In this document: in pieces, positions 5,488 through 7,298 of the stretch
How positions within the stretch are numbered: position 1 is the first letter of the stretch
Layout: the number at the start of each line of letters is the position of its first letter
Source of the DNA: Thermoguttaceae bacterium
GTDB lineage: Bacteria; Planctomycetota; Planctomycetia; Pirellulales; Thermoguttaceae
Direction: 5' to 3'
DNA length: 7,298 nucleotides
NCBI GenBank assembly: GCA_024653385.1
Contig: JANLFZ010000316.1
Location: 1-7,298 of the forward strand
Program-made: the position numbers and the translations under genes
The notes under the pieces: model-generated
Told to the model about the DNA's origin: nothing
The model's database searches: none
The model's input: the letters and a program-made list of their open reading frames with translations, nothing else

Positions 5488-7128
5488 ATGTCGCGGAAAA
5501 ACCGAAGGAAAGAGCGTCCCCCCCAAGAGCCGCCTGCCGCCAAAGACCGCCTCCCCAAGGCCAGCCCGCCGGTTTTTCTCCGGCTTGTGCCCGACGATTG
5601 GGGCCTCAAGCTCTTGGTTTTCACGGCCGGCGGCGTGTTGATGGGTCTGGAAATTGCCGGCAGCCGGGTGCTCGCCCCGCACTTCGGCAATTCGGTGTTC
5701 GTCTGGGGCAGCCTGATTTCGGTGTTCCTGATCGCACTGAGCGTCGGGTATTACGTCGGCGGCCGGCTTGCCGACCGCCATCCGTCGCGGGGGTTGCTCA
5801 ACGCCATCTGCCTCGCGGTGGCGTTGGCCATCGTCGCCCTGGCCTTGTTCGGCAGCGCACTATGTGGGGAGATGGCCGCCTGGGGGCTTGGTGAAAGGAC
5901 CGGCCCGCTGGTCGCCTCGATGGTCCTATTCTTGCCGCCGAGCGTGGGCATGGGCATGGTATCGCCGTTTGCCATCCGGCTGGCCGCGTCGTCGGTTAGT
6001 TCGGTCGGCAAGACCTCGGGCATGTTGTACGCCCTGTCGACCGCTGGGAGCATTGCGGGGACTCTGTTGACCACGTTCGTCTTGATCCCGATGGTCGGCT
6101 TGTCGGCCGTGCTGAAGGGTCTCGGATTGACGCTGTTGGTGGTGTCGGTGGTCACCTTCCCCTTCCGAAGAGGCAGGCAAACGCCCGTCGAGGCGGCCGC
6201 TCTGGGCATCACGACCATCGTGTGCGTGATCCTGCCCGGCTCGCCACCTGCGGCCTTGGGCGACGGCGAAATATCGGTCGTGGACGTGGACACGCCATAC
6301 CACCACATCTCGGTGGTCGACCGCGACGGCTTTCGCGAACTGCGATTCGATCGGTACGTCGAGAGCACGATCCTGTTGGAGCCCCCCTATCCTAGCCCCG
6401 AGTCGTACACCGACTACTTCCACCTGGCCTTTCTGGCGAACTCGAAGCTGCGCCGGGTCGTGTTCATCGGGGCGGGTGGCGGCGTCGGACCTCGGGCGTT
6501 CCACATGCACGATCCGACCATGGAGATCGACGTGGTGGATATCGATCCCAAGGTGATCGAGCTGGCCTACTCGCACTTCTTCCTCGAGCGCACCCCCCAG
6601 ATACGGACTTTTGCCGAGGATGGCCGCCGATTCCTGCGCAAGGCCCAAGGGCATTACGACGCGGTGATCCTCGATGCCTTCACCATCGGCGGGCGCATTC
6701 CTTTTCACCTGGTCACCCAGGAGTTCCTGGAGATCTGCCGGGATCGGATGACCGAGGACGGCGTGTTCGTAATGAACCTCAACAGCGCGCTCGAAGGCCC
6801 GCTGGCGGGCATCTTCCGTTCCATGTACCGCACGGCAAGCACGGTCTTCCCGCAGACGTATGTTTTCGCGAAGGATCACCGCCGTTGGGGACGAGGGCGT
6901 TCGATGAACGTCATCCTCGTGGCGACCAAGCGTCCAGGGTACATTCCGCCCGAACAGTGGGTCCGGCGTGCCGCTTCGCACCACTCCGACTCCTACGTGG
7001 GGCGACCACGGATGGAGACGATGGTGCGGGACCTCGTGTCCGACTTGCCCGATCCGGCCGGCGCGCACGGATTCACCGACGATTACGCCCCAATCGAGAC
7101 CATGCCGTTTTCCGAGAACGGGCCCTGA
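5488..7128 (+). CDS. Polytopic membrane protein fused to a spermidine-synthase-like (SpeE) domain
   Basis: A 546-residue fused protein. After a basic, Pro-rich cytoplasmic start (1-35) come about seven hydrophobic segments, roughly 40-64, 71-92, 104-126, 139-163, 177-200, 205-226 and 235-249; the first shows the FTAGGVLMGLEIAGSRVLAP pattern common to membrane-fused SpeE proteins. The C-terminal half (260-546) is a Rossmann domain: VVFIGAGGGVG (324-334) is the SAM/dcSAM loop, DVVDIDP (348-354) the ribose-binding acidic end, EDGRRFL (377-383), and VILDAF (393-398) sits at the catalytic loop. Canonical aminopropyltransferases have D-S/A-x-D-P there; here only the first Asp is present and the amine-site part is changed, so polyamine synthesis is doubtful. 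The start is chosen from the promoter at 5425-5453 and a weak AGG (5480-5482). It is divergent from the diadenylate cyclase gene. Substrate is unknown; transport or membrane-linked transfer are both possible. Confidence 0.9.
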   Translation: MSRKNRRKERPPQEPPAAKDRLPKASPPVFLRLVPDDWGLKLLVFTAGGVLMGLEIAGSRVLAPHFGNSVFVWGSLISVFLIALSVGYYVGGRLADRHPSRGLLNAICLAVALAIVALALFGSALCGEMAAWGLGERTGPLVASMVLFLPPSVGMGMVSPFAIRLAASSVSSVGKTSGMLYALSTAGSIAGTLLTTFVLIPMVGLSAVLKGLGLTLLVVSVVTFPFRRGRQTPVEAAALGITTIVCVILPGSPPAALGDGEISVVDVDTPYHHISVVDRDGFRELRFDRYVESTILLEPPYPSPESYTDYFHLAFLANSKLRRVVFIGAGGGVGPRAFHMHDPTMEIDVVDIDPKVIELAYSHFFLERTPQIRTFAEDGRRFLRKAQGHYDAVILDAFTIGGRIPFHLVTQEFLEICRDRMTEDGVFVMNLNSALEGPLAGIFRSMYRTASTVFPQTYVFAKDHRRWGRGRSMNVILVATKRPGYIPPEQWVRRAASHHSDSYVGRPRMETMVRDLVSDLPDPAGAHGFTDDYAPIETMPFSENGP

Positions 7129-7184
7129 GCCGCAACCGAAAATGCGCCGAAAATACCGGTCCGAAGGGCTTGCTACGGCGTTCA

Positions 7185-7248
7185 ATTAATCGGGGGGAAC
7201 TAGGACTTGCCCGCATGGCCATCGTAGTATGGGGCCCCCTTGATTAGT
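7185..7248. repeat. Imperfect inverted repeat (about 12-bp arms) after the SpeE-like gene
   Basis: ATTAATC-GGGGG (7185-7196) pairs with CCCCC-TT-GATTAGT (7235-7248); the only faults are a two-base TT bulge and one G-U pair. The 38-nt loop contains the palindrome ATGGCCAT. It starts 57 bp after the stop at 7128, in DNA that is more AT-rich than the genes. It could be a long terminator hairpin, a structured RNA or the ends of a tiny insertion. A second small hairpin, GGGCA with TGCCC, follows at 7260-7274. No gene was found in 7129-7298. Confidence 0.35.
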
Positions 7249-7298
7249 GTAGCGCAATAGGGCATTGGTTGCCCCTCTGTAGGTGGTCTATCCTGGCG

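Noticed and set aside
5265..5690. 142-residue upstream extension of the diadenylate cyclase
   Set aside because: It is unlike any domain, crosses both candidate promoters and overlaps the start of the divergent gene; conserved sequence begins at 5264.
7136..7154. Direct repeat CCGAAAAT, two copies 11 bp apart
   Set aside because: Eight bases with only two copies just after a stop codon; likely chance.
5926..7185. Long minus-strand frame opposite the SpeE-like gene
   Set aside because: It is rich in His, Arg and Gly, has no domain and is antisense to clear membrane and Rossmann motifs.
7265..7294. Possible promoter TTGGTT-N18-TATCCT at the right edge
   Set aside because: Poor -35 match and no gene visible downstream within the window.

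Overview
This is a GC-rich bacterial window with six protein-coding genes on both strands, short intergenic gaps and no RNA gene, insertion sequence or CRISPR array that I can see. The protein types point to a member of the Planctomycetota or a close relative: an exported leucine-rich-repeat lipoprotein with strict 24-residue repeats, several secreted proteins of little-known function, an archaeal-style (DacZ-type) diadenylate cyclase, and a membrane protein fused to a spermidine-synthase-like domain. This assignment rests on remembered family resemblance, not on a search.

Region 1 (1-944, minus strand) is the N-terminal three quarters of HydF, the GTPase and scaffold for maturation of the [FeFe]-hydrogenase H-cluster. 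It runs off the left edge. A good sigma70-like promoter (964-992) lies just upstream, with a perfect 10-bp palindrome over its -35 box. If the rest of the gene is intact, the organism probably makes an [FeFe] hydrogenase and has an anaerobic or fermentative side.

Region 2 (1116-4224, plus strand) holds three successive genes for exported proteins: an LRR lipoprotein, a class I SAM-dependent methyltransferase carrying a signal peptide, and a two-domain beta-sandwich protein that resembles polysaccharide lyases or lectins. A strong GC hairpin separates the second from the third, so they may not form one operon. I cannot show that they act together.

Region 3 (4290-7128) has a DacZ-type diadenylate cyclase (c-di-AMP synthesis) on the minus strand. 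It is divergent from a 546-residue protein with about seven membrane segments and a C-terminal SpeE-like domain. The 223-bp gap between them carries one candidate promoter for each gene and an inverted repeat in the middle, which would allow shared control. The cyclase converges on the beta-sandwich gene, with an imperfect hairpin between the two stops.

The right end (7129-7298) has no convincing gene. It holds an imperfect inverted repeat with arms about 12 bp long that could fold into a hairpin of about 64 nt.

I found no clear undescribed system. The best leads are the exported methyltransferase in its setting of secreted proteins, the altered RHR motif of the DacZ-type cyclase and its shared control region, and the SpeE-like domain that lacks part of the polyamine-site signature.
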